Of a stretch of 64,000 nt of DNA, positions 24,667 through 36,541 are shown piece after piece; the stretch's first letter is position 1, and the number at the start of each line of letters is the position of its first letter. The stretch is from NCBI GenBank assembly GCA_022578965.1, contig MU400518.1:248001-312000 (forward strand), given 5' to 3'. A model generated the notes under the pieces. The model saw nothing but the letters and a program-made list of their open reading frames with translations. It did no database searches and was not told where the DNA came from. This stretch comes from Xylaria sp. FL1777. Taxonomy: Eukaryota; Ascomycota; Sordariomycetes; Xylariales; Xylariaceae. Both the position numbers and the translations under genes were made by a program.

Positions 24667-25702
24667 ATGGCTGTAACACAACAGCTCCCTAGACAGCCCA
24701 CGGCTATTACGCCTTCTGCCGAGGAGATCAAGAACAAGCGCCTGAATGAGGCCAACCTGCAGATCGCGGTGCAAGCCCTGGCCAAAGATGGCATTGTCGT
24801 GGTGGAGGACGCCATCCCAGTCGAGGACCTGGACCACCTCAACGCCAAGATGATTCAAGACTCTCACCTCCTCCAGTCGCGAGGCGAGGACAGCCCCTTC
24901 AACTACAACAAAGGAAACCTCCAACAGGATGCTCCCCCATGGGCGGAGTACTTCCACCCATCTATCTTTTGCAGTTGCGTTTCCCCCTTTTCCCCTGGTC
25001 CTTATCCACGACCGACTGAGTGATTAACTAACGTTCGGTCCAGACCCCATTGCAACCCAAATCACATCTGCCATTCTCGGACCCCGTCCCAAGTGGACGT
25101 TCTCCTCAGGAAACGCTGCCATGCCGCCTCTACCCGGCACAGAGAACGAGCGTCAGCCAGTGCATAACGACGTCGAGTTCCCGCACCCGCCGAAGTGCTT
25201 CGCGCTAGTGACGAACGTGCCGCTGATCGGGATGAACCCGGCGAACGGGTCGACGGAGAGCTGGCTGGGCACGCACAACCGGACGGTGGCCAAGGAGGGC
25301 GGGCAGAAGGGGCAGCGGGCGACGGGCCACATCCCGCAGGAGCAGCTGGACGAGCAGGTGGCGCTGGCGGGCCCGCCGTGCCAGCCGACGCTGCGCAAGG
25401 GCAGCTTTGCCATCCGCGACTTCACCATCTGGCACGCCGGCATGCCCAACACGACGCAGGACGTCCGCATCATGCTCGCGCAGATCCACTTCGCCAGCTG
25501 GTTCCCCAACCCGACGCGGCTCGAGCTCGCCGACGACATCCGGCCCGTGCTCGAGGAGCTCGAGGCCAAGGGCGAGCTCGGCCTCGAGGTCCCCGTCAAC
25601 TGGGTCCCCAGGGAACAGGTCCAGGCGACATACCTGGACCGGGCGCTCGGCAAGAAGTACAAGACCAACAAGACCGAGGAATTGGAATTGGAATCTTCTT
25701 GA
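24667..25702 (+). CDS. Phytanoyl-CoA dioxygenase (PhyH) family protein
   Basis: Two exons: join(24667..24973, 25044..25702), 321 residues. The 70-nt intron has an unusual GTTGCG donor and a good TTAACTAAC branch site. It joins the end of exon 1 (SIFC) to NPIATQITSAILGPRPK. The Fe(II)/2-oxoglutarate site is intact: His143-x-Asp145 (PVHNDVEF), distal His233 (IWHAG) and Arg244 for 2-oxoglutarate, 11 residues later as usual. Such enzymes hydroxylate small lipids or secondary metabolites; the substrate cannot be told here and no biosynthetic genes surround it. Exon 2 (25190-25690) is strikingly GC-rich, with nearly every third position G or C, unlike exon 1 and the flanks. That composition creates long spurious open frames on both strands. 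Confidence 0.9.
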
Positions 25703-26735
25703 GTTTAGTTTACTAGACTCCTGTTTTCACGCATTGTAACGAAACCTTGTTTATAGACTGTACATTTCTCGCGGCAGCGGATGTAGTATAGAAAAGGGCG
25801 CGCTTACGAGTGATGTCTTGAACTGACTAAGCACCGTTGGAGTTGGTGGCGCTCTCGTGCGACTTGAGCCACTGTATGTGCCGATTGTGCCATGCATATG
25901 CATAAATAAAGATATTAAACGAGTACTACCCAGGCACTATTAAATCTTGAGGCGACTCTCGACTCGATCGGCATGTTCTTCATGATATTTAGTCCGACAA
26001 TAGGTTGAGGAGCTATACATTGTTATCTCGAATGAAATAGGATCCATATGCCACCCACTTAAGTCTCTTTCAATCAACTCTGCTGAATGTATTATCGATA
26101 GCCCTCTTCTATGATAAACAATTGAAGCTGGGTGCTGGCGCCATCACATAACTGCCATCACGTGTTAACACCAATGGTTCTGGATTTCTGGGGTAACATT
26201 ACCAGGGCTGGTAGCACCGAAACAAGCAGTCGTTAGACCGAGGACATGATATCTAGGGTGTAACGTCCATCGTGGTAGTGAGTTCGTCACAAAAGCTGAC
26301 CCAGTATAGATTGACATGCGAAATCCCTATTTCCGGTGCTAAATTAGAAAAGGACAGGACGATGGCCTTTCGTTTGCAAGACTCTGTACTGATCAGCTAA
26401 CTGTAACTCCTTTTCTGCAAACAACATTAAATGAACGCAACGGCAAAATGTAAATAAACAAGCCTGAAAGTTAATAAATCCGAACCGTCATTACCAGGTG
26501 CTAAAGGGGAAGGGCATGAACAGGGAGAAAAGAATATTAGATTATTCAATATATACATGAAAGTGCACTCTTGCTACATCCCACATTAAGGGATAGGAAT
26601 GATAGGAGGAGAGTACCTAAGTAGAATTGCACCGCCAACGCCTCGCCCCTGGGCTTTATCTGCAATCCAGGGGATATGCTTTATATGCCCAAACTCTCAG
26701 ATGCGTATTCACATAACGTACGACGATGGCATGTC
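25703..26735. other. Convergent 3' flanks of PhyH and sphingoid phosphatase genes
   Basis: 1.0 kb AT-rich sequence with no supportable gene or repeat. Confidence 0.5.
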
Positions 26736-28664
26736 TCATCTCAGCTGCAGGTGACCGGCACCGAGACCAGGAATGAACTCGAACAGTATAGGCACACCTT
26801 CGACCGCGAACCATCCGATACCTACGACAATGTGAGCAAGTGCGTTTCATTGAAGGGCACAAGAAAACACTAACCTGCATAGACGACGAGCTTTGTTATA
26901 ACCTCGACGTCGTACCTGACACGAGGCTTAACTAGCTTGGAAAAGACCTCTTTGTCGCTTAGTTCACCCTGCTGCCCGACATACATGTCCGGTTCGCCGT
27001 TCGCTTTCTCGGAATCAGCTGCCGAAACGATTACCGTCCCTTCGCCCATCTGCTTCTCGAAGTCGCTGGGCTTTGGTTGCCCACTGTTGACCGCAGTGCT
27101 GTGTCCCACCTGGTCATTTCTAAGCTCCTGTACACTGGCTTTGGAGCGCAAGCTGGCGTTACTCTCCTTTCTTCTCCTTTCTCGATAGGCCAAAGTTTCG
27201 TAAGCATCTGCGGCACTCTGAGGGCCAATTGACACGGATCTACCGCGTCTTGGATGGCGGACTGCCGTTAGCAAACCTGGCAAGTCGCTAACGCTGGGCA
27301 AAACGTTATCAACCTTTAAACGTAGCGGAATATGCTTATACTCTGAGGCAGGCATGAAGAATCGTCTAGGCAAACTAAGGCCCCACGTTTCTACAAGCCG
27401 AAAGATGTGCGGAAGGGTCTTAAGTAGGGTAGGCTTCGCTACTTCACGCCAGATGAAGATAACAAACACACCGAACAGAACGCGCAGAATTACTGCTGGC
27501 CAACCGAGAGCATGAAGGTCGAAAGCGATGGCTGCAAATGGCGATCGGGCAAAATGCCAAGTCCCCACCTCAAGACCGATCATGACCCCAGCAAAACAGA
27601 CACTGTCATCAAAACACGGACAGTCGTCGGCGGGTTCAGGGTGCACTCTGACAAGAATAATGATTGTTAGCACAGCAGCAATGACAGCACTCCAGCCGTT
27701 CTGCTGCATATAAATATCCAATGGCGGCCCATAATGGAACTCGACTAGGGTTATAATTGCACCCGTTATAGACCCAACAACCACATCCACAAAGCCATGC
27801 ATGCCGCAGTAGAGACGGCCTAGGACGATGCTAACGGCGTAGAAATAGGATAGTGCCGCAAGCGCCACTTTCGTGTTAGGTTGGAAGGGATTATCCGGCG
27901 ACCCGAGACAGAGTAATGCATAAACTGCAACCGAGACAGCGTTGGCCGAATGGGTCGACGGGAAGCCATACTCTAAGGCGGCGGAACCCGACATCGTAAT
28001 CCGTTGTAGAGGCGGGGATAATGGACGTGGCAGGGAGAAGAAATCCTTTATAAAGCCAGTGAAGAAGACTCCCGACGCCAGGATATGGACCAATCTATCA
28101 TGTTGTTAGCGGCGCAACATGAACCACGATCCAGAGGAGGGAAGCGAACCCCTTTCCAAACGATGCAAAGCCACACCAGAACATAATGGGCAGCCCAATC
28201 ATGAAAAAGGTATGTGTGCCGAGGTTGGCAGTGATCGCAAAGTAGCTATCGAGCGCCGGAGAGCGCAGCTTAGCCTGGAGCCAGGCCAAATACGGAGTCT
28301 CCCAGCGAATGAGGGGGAGGGCTCGCTGTCGCAGATCGTATCGCCATTTCGGAAGAGCGCGCTTATCTGCCAAACCGACCGTTAGCACCACGTGCAACTA
28401 TCTGTCTGTCGCCTTGCATGTGTGTCTTTCGCTGGGCTCTCAGCTGCGGATTGCTTCTTGGTCTTTGCTCGCATTGGTCGCGGAACGCTAGGTAATCATA
28501 CAGTGATCCAAACTTCTCAGGCCAGCATCGATTACGGCCTCTTCTTGTCGAGTGCCCTTGGCAGCGTCGAGGTCGGTTGTGCCCACTCTCAGGTCCGACA
28601 GACCTCCATCGAAGTCGGCATCGCAGCTGGAGCCATTGGGAAAGGGTGGGAACGCGGTAGTCAT
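26736..28664 (-). CDS. lcb3: Long-chain base (sphingosine) 1-phosphate phosphatase
   Basis: Four exons: complement(26736..26821, 26875..28094, 28150..28366, 28502..28664), 561 residues. It is a PAP2-superfamily membrane enzyme with all three phosphatase motifs: KDFFSLPRP (143-151), PSTHS (172-176), and the third block with Arg220, His226 and Asp230 (GRLYCGMHGFVD). Several hydrophobic spans follow, as expected for an ER protein. It dephosphorylates dihydrosphingosine/phytosphingosine 1-phosphate, feeding long-chain bases back to ceramide synthesis. The last intron (53 nt) adds a conserved C-terminal tail starting IGWFAVEG that a frame ending at 26870 would lose. The start at 28664 (MTTAFPPF) was chosen over an ATG at 28703 because the 13 extra residues look unrelated to the family. 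Divergent from the SDR gene. Confidence 0.93.
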
Positions 28665-29789
28665 GGCCCCGTGAAGATGGCACACAGCATTAAGGAAGAG
28701 CAAAAGGCGGTCGTGGCGGTAGTGGTGGTAGTGATGGTGGCGGACGCTTCTTAGCCAGTTGGCGCATCGAATCGCAAGGGAGAATATGAGGTTATTAGGT
28801 GCGTGTGGCCACGGGACGGGAGGATGTGGTAAGCTTCAGGGCTCCAACGGGATCGCACGCTCTCCGAGGCGCCTAATGCAAAGCTTCGTCATTCAATCCT
28901 TTCAACCAGAGAACCTTACGATAAGACGAGGGTGAGAGTATAAGTAAGTTCTGTCCGCTTTAGGCTGCCGATATATAGAGTGGTATTCGAATAGGAGGTA
29001 TGTAGAGCGGTAGAAATATTATTTTATTAGCTTGTCACGGAACTTAATCATTGGATGTCAAGGGCGCTTGGTACAGCAAAATATGCGAGGGTGCATCGAG
29101 GATAGAATGCGACGAATGGGTGATTTTGTTGAAGTCGCAGCTGGACCACCATATTTCGCTTCTAGTGTGATATGAGTACCTACTACCTACCTGCCTAGGT
29201 AAGGCCCTGTATCTACCGGACCCTCCACGCAGTGCGCGGACCCCACCCCCTGTCAGCCCTTCTGAACCTTACTGTAACCCCGAAAGCTCATGCCAACTGC
29301 CTTGTGCGAACCTGTAATTGACCCACTACACTAGGTCAGACCGGACCGTGGGTGACCCACACGACAGGAACCTGACAGTATGTACACAGTACCTAGTCAC
29401 AGTACATGAAGTACCTACCTAGGTACGTAGTACGTGTATACCTATAAGCTACAACCTCCATACACACTGGTTGCTTGCAGAAATTGAATACGGATAAAAC
29501 TAACACTTGAAAAAAAACAAGAAACAATCTATACAGTTTCAAGACTTGATATTGTTTTGTTCTCCAATTTCTCAATTATTATTTTCTTCTAATTTCTATC
29601 TCGGGGAATCTACGCCAAAACTTGCTGGGAAGTTTTCTCCCCTCCTGTACACAACAACAGCCTGACTGTAAAGCAGAGTTGCCTGCCGTATTGGAGACGA
29701 TGATCCTTTGACGCGCATGTACATAATCTGCATCCAACATCCCGCCTCCCAACCATTCCCGCTACAAGGTCTACACCGCCTCGGGAACG
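28665..29789. other. Divergent intergenic region, sphingoid phosphatase / SDR
   Basis: 1.1 kb. Contains TACCTAGGTA at 29416-29425 within a run of CCTA/TAGG repeats and a poly-A run near 29509. No gene recognised. Confidence 0.5.
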
Positions 29790-30814
29790 ATGCTGTCGCT
29801 CCGTGGCAAGCGGTGCATCATCACCGGCGGTAGTCGGGGTATTGGGCTAGCCATTGCGAAATTATTTGCTGACGAGGGCGTCAGTTGTCTTCTGATCGGG
29901 CGACACCAGGAGAGTCTTACGGCGGCCGTCAAGTCTTTGAAGCACACGATGGACCTATCGCAGCCGCATGACTCGCGTGCCTTCGACGTGTCCGTTGTAG
30001 ATGGTTGGCAGGCCCTAAGGGTTGACTTGAAGAAGGTGAGTGTGGATAGTGTATAGTGATTCAGGAGCACGTGAGCTCTAGACTAAACACCAGCCTGGAG
30101 TGTAGGAGCCTGTCGACATACTAGTCAACGCTGCTGGTATAACTCAAAGCTCGTTGCTTTTGAAGACACCGTTTCCTGAAATAGAACAAATTCTTAATGT
30201 TAACCTTAGAGGAACTATCCTCGGCTGTCAAACAGTCATTCCGATAATGGTGAGGCAGAAAAGCGGTAGGCATTCATGAGCAGCTGAGAGACAATTATCT
30301 AAGTCGTCAGCAAAGGTTGCATTATAAATGTATCGAGTCTCTTAGCAACACATGGAGGGCGAGGTGCCTCTGTTTATGCTGCATCAAAAGCTGGAATAAT
30401 TGGTAACTTCTTTGTCTTCTTCCTTTATAGGTGGCCTATCTAACCCGAGTATAGGTCTAACTCGATCACTTGCCTGCGAATTAGGAAGGTTTAAAATCCG
30501 GGCAAACATCGTCCAGCCTGGGTACATTCAAACTGATATGACCAAAGGTACGATGTCTCTGCATCCTTTTAATCCCGTTGCCCTCCTTCATAACATCTCG
30601 CCAAGATTTTGCCTCCCTTCGTACAGTGTAACAAGCATTACTAATATACAAGTCTCGTGAAGCTATAGACGAGAACGGAGATCTTGCTAAGCTCATCCCC
30701 ATGGGCCGCCTAGGGTTCCCAAGAGAAGTTGCTGAGGCTGCACTCTTTCTTGCGAATAATACATATGCAAATAATTGCGTCCTCAATATCGATGGGGGCC
30801 TGAGCGCGACGTAA
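29790..30814 (+). CDS. Short-chain dehydrogenase/reductase, FabG/CBR4-like 3-oxoacyl-ACP reductase
   Basis: Five exons: join(29790..30035, 30106..30265, 30316..30402, 30455..30547, 30663..30814), 738 nt, 245 residues. Classical SDR features are all present: TGGSRGIG cofactor loop near the N-terminus, NAAG, catalytic Ser in INVSSLLATHGG, and the YAASK Tyr-Lys pair split from the following GLTRSLACELG by the third intron. The C-terminus (VLNIDGGLSAT) is typical of FabG-type enzymes. The closest functional relatives are mitochondrial 3-oxoacyl-ACP reductases of type II fatty acid synthesis (yeast Oar1, human CBR4); no clear presequence is visible, so location is uncertain. The last intron's acceptor (GTGAAG at 30662) is the least certain junction. 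Its stop lies 71 bp from the UBA2 stop, tail to tail. Confidence 0.9.
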
Positions 30815-30885
30815 CCGAAAACCAGTCCGCGCTAGTCTCCATGGTGACCCATGGGCGCTCTATCAGGCCATTTGCAGAGTGTTGG

Positions 30886-33271
30886 CTAATCATCCTCTAT
30901 GGTGATAGCACCTGTACCCGCATCACCGTCGTCTATTAGTACCACATCATCAGTCGCAGCCATCTTGGCCTTCTTCTTCATCGGGTGAGCATCACTATCA
31001 TCTGCTCTTAGCCGTTTAAGATCATTTGAGGGATCTTTCGGTTCAGGCTCATGCTTGCGACTGGGTAGCTCTACGCCGTTTGTCTCAGCCGTAGGCTCCT
31101 TTCTGGGCTTGCGTGGAATTTCCGGGGCCTTATCTGGCTCGAGACCCTTGATCGGTTTTGCCGTGCTTTCAATAGAACTGGGGGAAAAAGTTAATAAGCG
31201 TTGCAGCTTGAAGGCCGAAAAGTACTGTACGATGATTGTATATTTAGGACAACGTTGATAAAGGCGTCATCCTCTTCTTCGTCAACAATAGTCACGAAGC
31301 TGTTTTGATTGATACCTATATATAATGTCAGCAACGGGTTGTTCAGACCATGTGCGCATATACTTACCAAGTTCACTAAGTAACTTTTCCAGATTATCAG
31401 TTTCGTCGGGATCATAGAGCAGACCAATATCGCTGTTGACTGCAAAGTCACGGTCACCAAATCCGAGTTGCAGCTTTACGAAATCTTCTACTAGATCGTT
31501 CAGTGTTGCTCGTGAGAGATCCACGCATACACTTGTTTGATAGTTGCTGCAGATCGGGCAGTCGGGATTGGGTGCACGAGGTCGATCTGGAGCCAGCAAC
31601 CTCTGACCAGCGAAGGGGGTCAGGAAGACCTACGAAATTAGCAACTAGTCTATGTGGGAAGTACGTGTAATACCCACTTCTTGTGCTTTGTCGAACTCCC
31701 CTCTAAGAACCTTAAAGGACTCAAGAACACACAATCCCGCTACAATCGCATTTGTAGTTGCGATGGCTGGGATGATGTTTCCAGCCATTTGCTTGATATC
31801 AAAGCAGGATCTTCGCTCGATACGAAAGACATATGAACGGATATTGGCACTAGCAGCAACGAAATCAAGGGTATCTGGGTCATCTTTGTCGAAGCTTATC
31901 ATGACCTGCGGAGAATCATCACCATGCTGCTTCTTTAAGTCCAAGATACGTTTGCTCAAACGACGGAGGCTATCGTTGAAGACAACTAAGTTCTCTTCAA
32001 GAGTCCATACTTTTTGTCCATCTTGAATAATTGACTCTTTCTCCGCATCCATCTCGGTCGTCTGAGACAGAACTGATTCGTACCGCAGAGGCTCCGGCGG
32101 GGTCCTGGACTTCCACATATCTTCCATAGATCGCAATCGCGCAATATCTTTGTTGAAAACCTTGTCAAAAAGCATTTGGGGAAACTGTTCTGTGCCAACT
32201 GATTCCCTAATCTTTCGTAATTCTTCAGCTTCTTTCTTTAGTTCTGCTATTTCTTTAGCATTATCGTCGTTCTCAGAAGTATCCAGAGTGGCCTGGTCCT
32301 CGCTGGCGCCAAATATCTCGTTGAGAAGATAACTCTTTCCCCAGACAATGCAATGTATGGGCTGACTGGGTGTACTTCGAATGGTGCAGACGGGGAAAGA
32401 CTTTGGTACTTCTTTGGTGGTGCAATCGTAGCATGCAGTAACGCCCTTCTTGATGACCTGCACCTGTCCATTGAACCCCGTGGTTCCACTCTCGATAAGG
32501 GGAACATCAGCTGCCAGACACATTCTATTCACATGTCGTCTAGCTTCAAGATTATCCAGCGCATTGAACACAAGGCGGAATGACCTGAACCATTCCAGGT
32601 TGAATTGCGCATCCTTAATGTTTGCATGGTAGGCGACAATCTTCACGTTGGGGTTGAACCTTTGAGCTGCTTCTTTTGCTATCTATTCGCGTAATTAGTA
32701 TAGTACCGTACAGACGACGAACTCTTTGTTGGCCTAATCGCGCCGTACCTCAGCCTTCGATTTCTTGATGTGCTCGTGTCTGAATAGAAATTGGCGATTG
32801 AGATTGCTCAAGTCAATCGTGTCGAGATCGACGATGTGGACTTCACCAAAGCCCGTAAGAACAAGGTTCTTCAATAGCTCGCAACCAATACCACCGGCGC
32901 CAACCATAAGGACTTGCGCCTGTAAAACCTCGGTCAGTCTTTGCGATAGCTAGGTATGCTTGCGCCGGCCCGTTTCGCATAACGGGGGACTAAGACGTGA
33001 TGAAGGCTGTAATGAGGGAAACCGTATTCGGAACATGATCGTGGGGGGCGCGCAATGGGAGGAACAACGTGAATTATGTGAATTCGCTGGAAGAAGTCGC
33101 AATCGTAGGTGTGCGGTGGGAAGGTATCGTGAGAGCTTGGAACAAATGTAATATGAATGCGATCCGGAAAATTCAAGTCGCAAATAAATGCGAGAGACGC
33201 ACCTGCTTGACGCTCGTATGGAGCGAAGGCCCGAAAGACTTGCGATTGAAGGTATCACGATCTAGTGCCAT
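30886..33271 (-). CDS. uba2: SUMO-activating enzyme E1 subunit UBA2
   Basis: Six exons: complement(30886..31177, 31231..31315, 31368..31629, 31678..32682, 32749..32919, 33203..33271), 1884 nt, 627 residues. With AOS1 it adenylates SUMO and carries it as a thioester before transfer to UBC9 in the nucleus. Visible: ATP-binding [30 protein letters not shown], catalytic Cys179 in PVCTIRSTP, zinc-site CxxC pairs (CYDC and CPIC), a ubiquitin-like domain in exons 4-5, and a basic C-terminal tail with KKKAK and a VVLIDD motif that looks like a SUMO-interaction site. The first exon encodes only 23 residues and is followed by a 283-nt intron, the longest in the window. Confidence 0.97.
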
Positions 33272-34250
33272 GGTGAAGAGCGATCTGGGTGTGATGTCGT
33301 CACAGCGGCGAGGTAAACTTTGGATGCATGTGATGCAAGCTAACAAAAACAAAAAGCTAGACTAAAGGAGAACTAAGGTGCCAGGGTAAAAAGAAGCAGA
33401 ATTTCGAATGACCTCAAGGCGAAGATGAGTGTTAGTATTATAGGTAGGTAGGAAAGGAAAGGAAAACGAGGTCGAGGTTTAATGTAGAAACGTAAGTAGA
33501 TAGGTACAGTTCACGCTAGAGTCAGCCGCAGAGCGTTACCGGGTGCAATAGTACCTCAAGTGAAGTGTGTGGTGCACTATCTTGGAAGGAACAGAGAGGA
33601 AAGTGTTGGGGGGGATGCGCCGGTGATAAGAGCTTCAACGACCTGATCGGGTAGAAAACACAGCTTTAGAGGCACTCTCTACCTATGTCACTGGTATAGA
33701 TGTCACTACGCACGCGCAGTTCAGGGCGGCAGGCTGCTGTGGGTCGGGATTTCTTGGTAGGTACGAGAGCGCATCAGGGGTGGATCGCGGAAGCTGACGC
33801 GATTGGCCAATACTTTTCGCTGTTCCCAAGGGAGCCTGTAAGCTGTGCATCATTGGATGGCCTGTGCTTCGCATGGTTAGGTACATTGGACTGTACATAT
33901 GTGACACAGTCGTGCATCTGCCATGCTAAGCGATAATTTGGGGTGGAGTTGGGATTGAGGTACCTAGTAGAACGGGATGGGTATGTATACAACATGAAAA
34001 ACCGATTACACTCACCATTTTTATGCCTATGTTTTGTCAACTGACCAGAAGATTCGTTTTTAGAAAAGAGGCTTTTCTATCCCGATTCAGTTTTGTTTAC
34101 TTTATTATCCGTTCCTTTTCTGTCCTCCCTCAAGTACCTATATCTCGGCGTCGCCCGCGCCCCACTCTGTGCCCAAGACCCCACGAAACAGCAGCTATTC
34201 ACAAGAAAACTGCAATTACTTCTGTTCAAACGTCGGCCACAAAAGCTAAT
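33272..34250. other. Divergent promoter region, UBA2 / QNG1
   Basis: 979 bp. An in-frame ATG at 34023 would extend QNG1 by 76 residues but the added sequence is not family-like. A TAGGTAGGTAGG run lies near 33441. Otherwise nothing recognised. Confidence 0.5.
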
Positions 34251-35597
34251 ATGTCGGATAGCGAAGCCGATCCAGAGCTTCTTGACCTTCTTAGGCAACA
34301 CCTACAAGGAAAATTGAATTTGGACGAAGAGCCCGAGACAGGGGTCTTAGACGGCGCCGAATATGTCTATGACAACTCTATAGATGTGGCCTTGGACATG
34401 AGGGCGACTAAGAATGCGGCTGCATTCATATACGATCAGATGCAGCAGAAACAGTACTCCACCGAGAACTGGGCAGAGCACGAGCTTCACCCAAAGACCA
34501 AAGATGAGTCAGCCGTTGCTTTCATCTTCACCATGGACCTCCTCAACTTCTCCTTCTGGTCTCTTCGTTCGGAAGACGAACGTTTTGCTGTCTCCTACCG
34601 AGACAAGACGTGGACGGGATACTGGAGCCTAGTTGCCTCACTCCAGCGGGCGTTGGAAGAAGGTACGTGGATGTGCAGCCGTGCAAACGACGGGCCCTTG
34701 TACCACATGACTTACTTTTCACATGGCCATCTTACACAGTAAAGAGTTGTGTTGGTTAATTTAGTAATTGCTCAAGATATACCCATTACCGACCCTCACT
34801 TCTGGCAGAACGAAGAAGACTGCAATCTAGAGTCCTTGCGGCATGTTTTTCGTTCGTGCACCGACGAGGAGATACCACTACTTGAAGCCCGTCTTACATG
34901 TTTGCGAGAGGCTGGTCAAGTGCTCTATGAAGTAGGTTGAATCTCTCTATACTACGTCACCTATGAATACATCACCAACACATAACGCGGCTTCTTGCAG
35001 AAGTACGACTGCAGCTTCATCAACTGCATAGAAGCAGCGAACGGATCCGCGGCCGCTCTGGTCAACCTGCTTGCACGTGATTTCTCCTGTTTCAGGGATG
35101 AGTTCAAATTTGAAGGTAGACGTAAGCCCATCCGTTTCCTCAAACGCGCCCAGATCCTGGTCGCAGACATCTGGGGTTGCTTCAATGGAGAAAGCTACGG
35201 CGCTTTCCGGGATATCGATAAAATCACCATGTTTGCCGATTATCGCGTTCCGCAGATCCTGGCCACGCTTGGTTGCATTGGATATAGCCCGCCTCTGCAA
35301 GCTTTGATAACGGGAAAGGAAACCATTGAAAGTGGAAGCAAGTACGAGATGCAGATTAGAGGTGAGCCATGTCTCGTTGCCGCTACCTTCGATTGGTTCG
35401 TTTGCTAAACAGTTCGGAATGTAGCTTGTAGCATTTGGTGTGTCGAGCTTATTAGACGTGAAATTAAGCGTCAGCACCCGGAGGCCAAGGTCAACGCTAT
35501 CTTGATAGATTTCTTCTTATATGATACCATGAAAACAATAGAAGCTGAAGGGAAAGAGAGTATGCCGCATCATCGCACACGAAGCATTTGGTATTGA
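34251..35597 (+). CDS. qng1: Queuosine 5'-phosphate N-glycosylase / queuosine salvage protein
   Basis: Four exons: join(34251..34662, 34777..34931, 35001..35361, 35425..35597), 1101 nt, 366 residues. The family (formerly DUF2419) releases queuine from queuosine nucleotide so that eukaryotes, which cannot make queuine, can reuse it for the tRNA wobble base. Family hallmarks seen: FIFTMDLLNFSFWS, the DPHFWQ/LREAGQVLYE helix region, and the active-site segment FADYRVPQ with a conserved Asp, followed by the C-terminal IWCVELIRREI and ILIDFFLYD. All introns are 63-114 nt. Fungi vary in whether they carry tRNA-guanine transglycosylase, so this gene predicts a queuine-using tRNA modification pathway in this organism. 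It lies head to head with UBA2 and tail to tail with the polymerase delta subunit. Confidence 0.93.
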
Positions 35598-35900
35598 GGG
35601 GTTAGCAATATCATGGCACATCACTCAAGTTTAGCAAACAAAGAAATTTGGATAAGACACATGTTCGAGTACCCGCACAGCATTGCCGTTTCTATGGGAT
35701 AGAAAGGAGAGGGAGATAGTGTGAATAGGTAGCGCCATGTTATCATTGGCAATAATAGCAATCGAATCCTGTAAACTCCAAACGCCATCGCAGATATCCG
35801 TTGCAGCCACTCGTTCCCAAGCAAGATCTCGTCATATGCAATCGCAAGCCCTCATCATACTTACACAGACATCTCGAAACTCTAGCACACACCTCCGTGA
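35598..35900. other. Convergent 3' flanks of QNG1 and POLD4
   Basis: 303 bp with no feature recognised. Confidence 0.5.
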
Positions 35901-36541
35901 TTAATCAGCTCCAACCGCCGTTGAATTGAGGATTTTATCCACGTGCGCCGTCTCAATGTCGCTGGCGCCCTTGTCTTCTTCTCGCATCAAAACAGCGAGG
36001 ACCTCAGGCGGTGGATTGAGACCGAGTTTTTCAGCGCGCTGCCAGCGCTTGAGGCGGGTAATACCGACACATGGCTGGAAATCTCCTATTAATATCTCTT
36101 TCGTGTGTAGATGAAACTCGGGCGGACACTTACCCCGTATTGCGAACTGACATCCCAATAGCGAAGAATCTTCTCAGCCCGGCTCAGGTCTTCTTGGTGG
36201 AGTCTCTTCGTCCTGCGCTCGCTCTCTATATTTCGCCAGAACTGGCTGATCTGGCGATCTGTGATCTTGTCCGCACGCAGCTCCACTTCCGTCTTCTTGC
36301 GCTCTGGCTCCGCTTGCTTGGGCTCTTCTACATGCACTTTCTCTTCGATGTCGGTGTGCGGCTCGTCCTTGATGTCGGGTTCGGCATTGATGACATGTTT
36401 TGCGAGAGGGCTCTTCGCAGGGGTAGAGGTGAGAGACTTGGCTGACTTCGGCACAGATTTCGTCACCCGGTGATTGAAGGACAGTGTCGCCTGCTTTCCA
36501 GAAGGACGACTGCCTCTGCTGGATCGTCTAGTTACAGGCAT
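35901..36541 (-). CDS. cdm1: DNA polymerase delta subunit 4 (p12/Cdm1)
   Basis: Two exons: complement(35901..36074, 36134..36541), 582 nt, 193 residues. The C-terminal half carries the family core: ILRYWDVSSQYG joined by a 59-nt intron to PCVGITRLKRWQRAEKLG and LNPPPEVLAVLMREE. The N-terminus (about 1-80) is basic and disordered, with KQATLSFNHRV resembling a PCNA-interacting (PIP-type) motif close to the start. The subunit is the smallest, non-essential part of the replicative polymerase delta complex and stabilises it on PCNA; budding yeast lacks it, while fission yeast Cdm1 and human p12 have it. The basic N-terminus and acidic middle (EPDIKDEPHTDIEEKVHVEE) are longer than in human p12 (107 aa). 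Confidence 0.92.

Noticed and set aside
25153..25739. Several long open frames on both strands of PhyH exon 2
   Set aside because: Extreme GC content removes stop codons; only the frame with HxD, distal His and Arg makes a known protein.
34023..34250. 76-residue N-terminal extension of QNG1
   Set aside because: Same frame is open, but the extra residues do not look like the family or like a clean targeting signal; the ATG at 34251 fits known lengths.
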